A stretch of 15,970 nt of DNA from Nitrospinota bacterium. GTDB taxonomy: Bacteria > Nitrospinota > Nitrospinia > Nitrospinales > VA-1. Numbering within the stretch: position 1 is the stretch's first letter; the number at the start of each line of letters is the position of its first letter. The notes beneath the pieces were generated by a model that did no database searches, had not been told where the DNA came from, and was given only the letters and a program-made list of their open reading frames with translations. The DNA is taken from positions 10,695 to 26,664 of the forward strand of contig PCCT01000039.1 in NCBI GenBank assembly GCA_002731985.1, given 5' to 3'. The position numbers were made by a program, and so were the translations under genes. This document shows, one piece after another, positions 15,325 to 15,970 of this stretch.

Positions 15325-15347
15325 TCTTAAGAAAACAATAAAACTTT

Positions 15348-15970
15348 TTACTGCGCAGAAGTGATGGCAGGCAGGGTCAATGTGCCGAGGTAGGCCAGCA
15401 GATCGGCTACTTCCTGGACCTCTAGCAAGTCCTTAAAGTTGCCGGGCATGGTGGAAATTTTCTGGGTCTTGAACTTTTTAACCTTGTCTCTGGGGATATG
15501 ACGGTCCTTCCCCTCTTTATCCACTATATCGAATCCGGATTCATCTTCATTTACCTTGATCCCGGTAATAAACTTTCGATCCTTTGTCAGAATCATGATG
15601 GTCTTGTATCCCGCCGTGATGACCACATTAGGGTCCAAAACAGACTCCAAAAGAAACTCACGGGTACGACTGGTACCCACTATACTCAGTTCTGGGCCAA
15701 CGGTCCCGCCCTTGCCTTTAACAAGGTGACACTTGGCGCAATTCGCAGTGCCTTCTGCATCGTTAAATATTTTTTCACCACGTACCGCATCACCAACGGT
15801 AGACAAATACTGTTGCCAGTCATCAGGAATCCCAGCCTCAGATTTCTCCTCTTCATCATCTTCTTCGGGCTGGAATGACGCCAGAAACGCCGTAATCGCA
15901 CGAGCCTCTTCCGGCTCCAGGCCCAAATTCGGCATTTTTGTATCTGGATGAAAAGCCTGCGGATTAGAAA
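15348..15970 (-). CDS. c-type cytochrome with TIGR02603-like heme domain (5' partial)
   Basis: The reading frame stays open to the window edge (206 visible residues), so an internal ATG ending at 15935 is not the true start. The visible N-terminal part, NPQAFHPDTKMPNLGL, is the end of a first cytochrome c domain with M12 as likely axial ligand; its CxxCH must lie outside the window. An acidic linker (about 35-41) leads to a second heme domain with C77-AK-C80-H81 and likely axial M174 in STMPG. The order GPELSIVG, LLESVLDPN, YKTIMILTKDRKFITG and IPRDKVKKFK matches the Pirellula/Verrucomicrobium-type putative heme-binding domain (TIGR02603). It is convergent with the triheme gene, 23 bases apart, with no evident terminator between. 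Function is presumably periplasmic electron transfer. Confidence 0.88.
   Translation of the reverse strand, partial: SNPQAFHPDTKMPNLGLEPEEARAITAFLASFQPEEDDEEEKSEAGIPDDWQQYLSTVGDAVRGEKIFNDAEGTANCAKCHLVKGKGGTVGPELSIVGTSRTREFLLESVLDPNVVITAGYKTIMILTKDRKFITGIKVNEDESGFDIVDKEGKDRHIPRDKVKKFKTQKISTMPGNFKDLLEVQEVADLLAYLGTLTLPAITSAQ

Noticed and set aside
15325..15347. Possible terminator between the two convergent cytochrome genes
   Set aside because: The 23 bases are A/T-rich with no GC stem; pairing of the A- and T-runs alone is not convincing.
1..15970. CRISPR array, tRNA, rRNA, transposase or phage genes
   Set aside because: No regularly spaced repeats beyond the 18-base tandem unit, no cloverleaf or rRNA-like sequence, and no recombinase or phage motifs were seen.

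Overview
The window comes from a Gram-negative, respiring bacterium with moderate GC. Supporting signs are an outer-membrane beta-barrel protein, a MltG peptidoglycan enzyme, a LolCDE/MacB-type ABC exporter, and several exported c-type cytochromes and cupredoxin-like proteins. The triheme cytochrome that ends in an ethylbenzene-dehydrogenase/NXR gamma-subunit-like domain, together with a siroheme reductase-TusA fusion, would fit a chemolithotroph such as a Nitrospinota or Nitrospirota relative. That placement is inference; no rRNA or other taxonomic marker is present.

Layout. (1) Bases 1-4971, plus strand, are mostly housekeeping: the C-terminal part of a siroheme sulfite/nitrite reductase with a helical domain and a TusA domain, then yicC, gmk, hisC (1-base overlap with gmk) and mltG. 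(2) Bases 4980-5600 look like a scar. A short plus-strand frame with a good ribosome binding site runs into a minus-strand remnant resembling the C-terminal cyclic-nucleotide-binding tail of an NhaP-type antiporter, which stops inside the domain. (3) Bases 5753-6402 hold an unrecognised two-helix membrane protein, followed by a strong bidirectional terminator. (4) Bases 6413-11527, minus strand, are read as thioredoxin-like protein, outer-membrane barrel, ABC ATPase, permease 1, permease 2. The three ABC genes are joined by 4-base overlaps, and the barrel gene lies 32 bases upstream of them. A 285-base gap with an 18-base tandem repeat separates the thioredoxin gene from the barrel. (5) Bases 11528-11813 are a divergent intergenic region with a nested inverted repeat and a weak sigma-70-like promoter. 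(6) Bases 11814-15324, plus strand, encode two paralogous cupredoxin-like proteins and the triheme cytochrome/EB_dh protein. (7) The window ends in a convergent, partial c-type cytochrome with a TIGR02603-like heme domain.

How the parts may work together: region 6 reads as a periplasmic electron-transfer module, two probable copper proteins plus a multiheme protein carrying a b-heme-type gamma domain. No molybdopterin catalytic subunit or iron-sulfur subunit lies in the window. Region 4 reads as a trans-envelope export or lipid/lipoprotein-handling system paired with its own outer-membrane barrel. The most unusual items are the triheme-EB_dh fusion with tandem cupredoxin partners, the reductase-helical-TusA fusion, the barrel-linked ABC exporter and the decayed antiporter locus.
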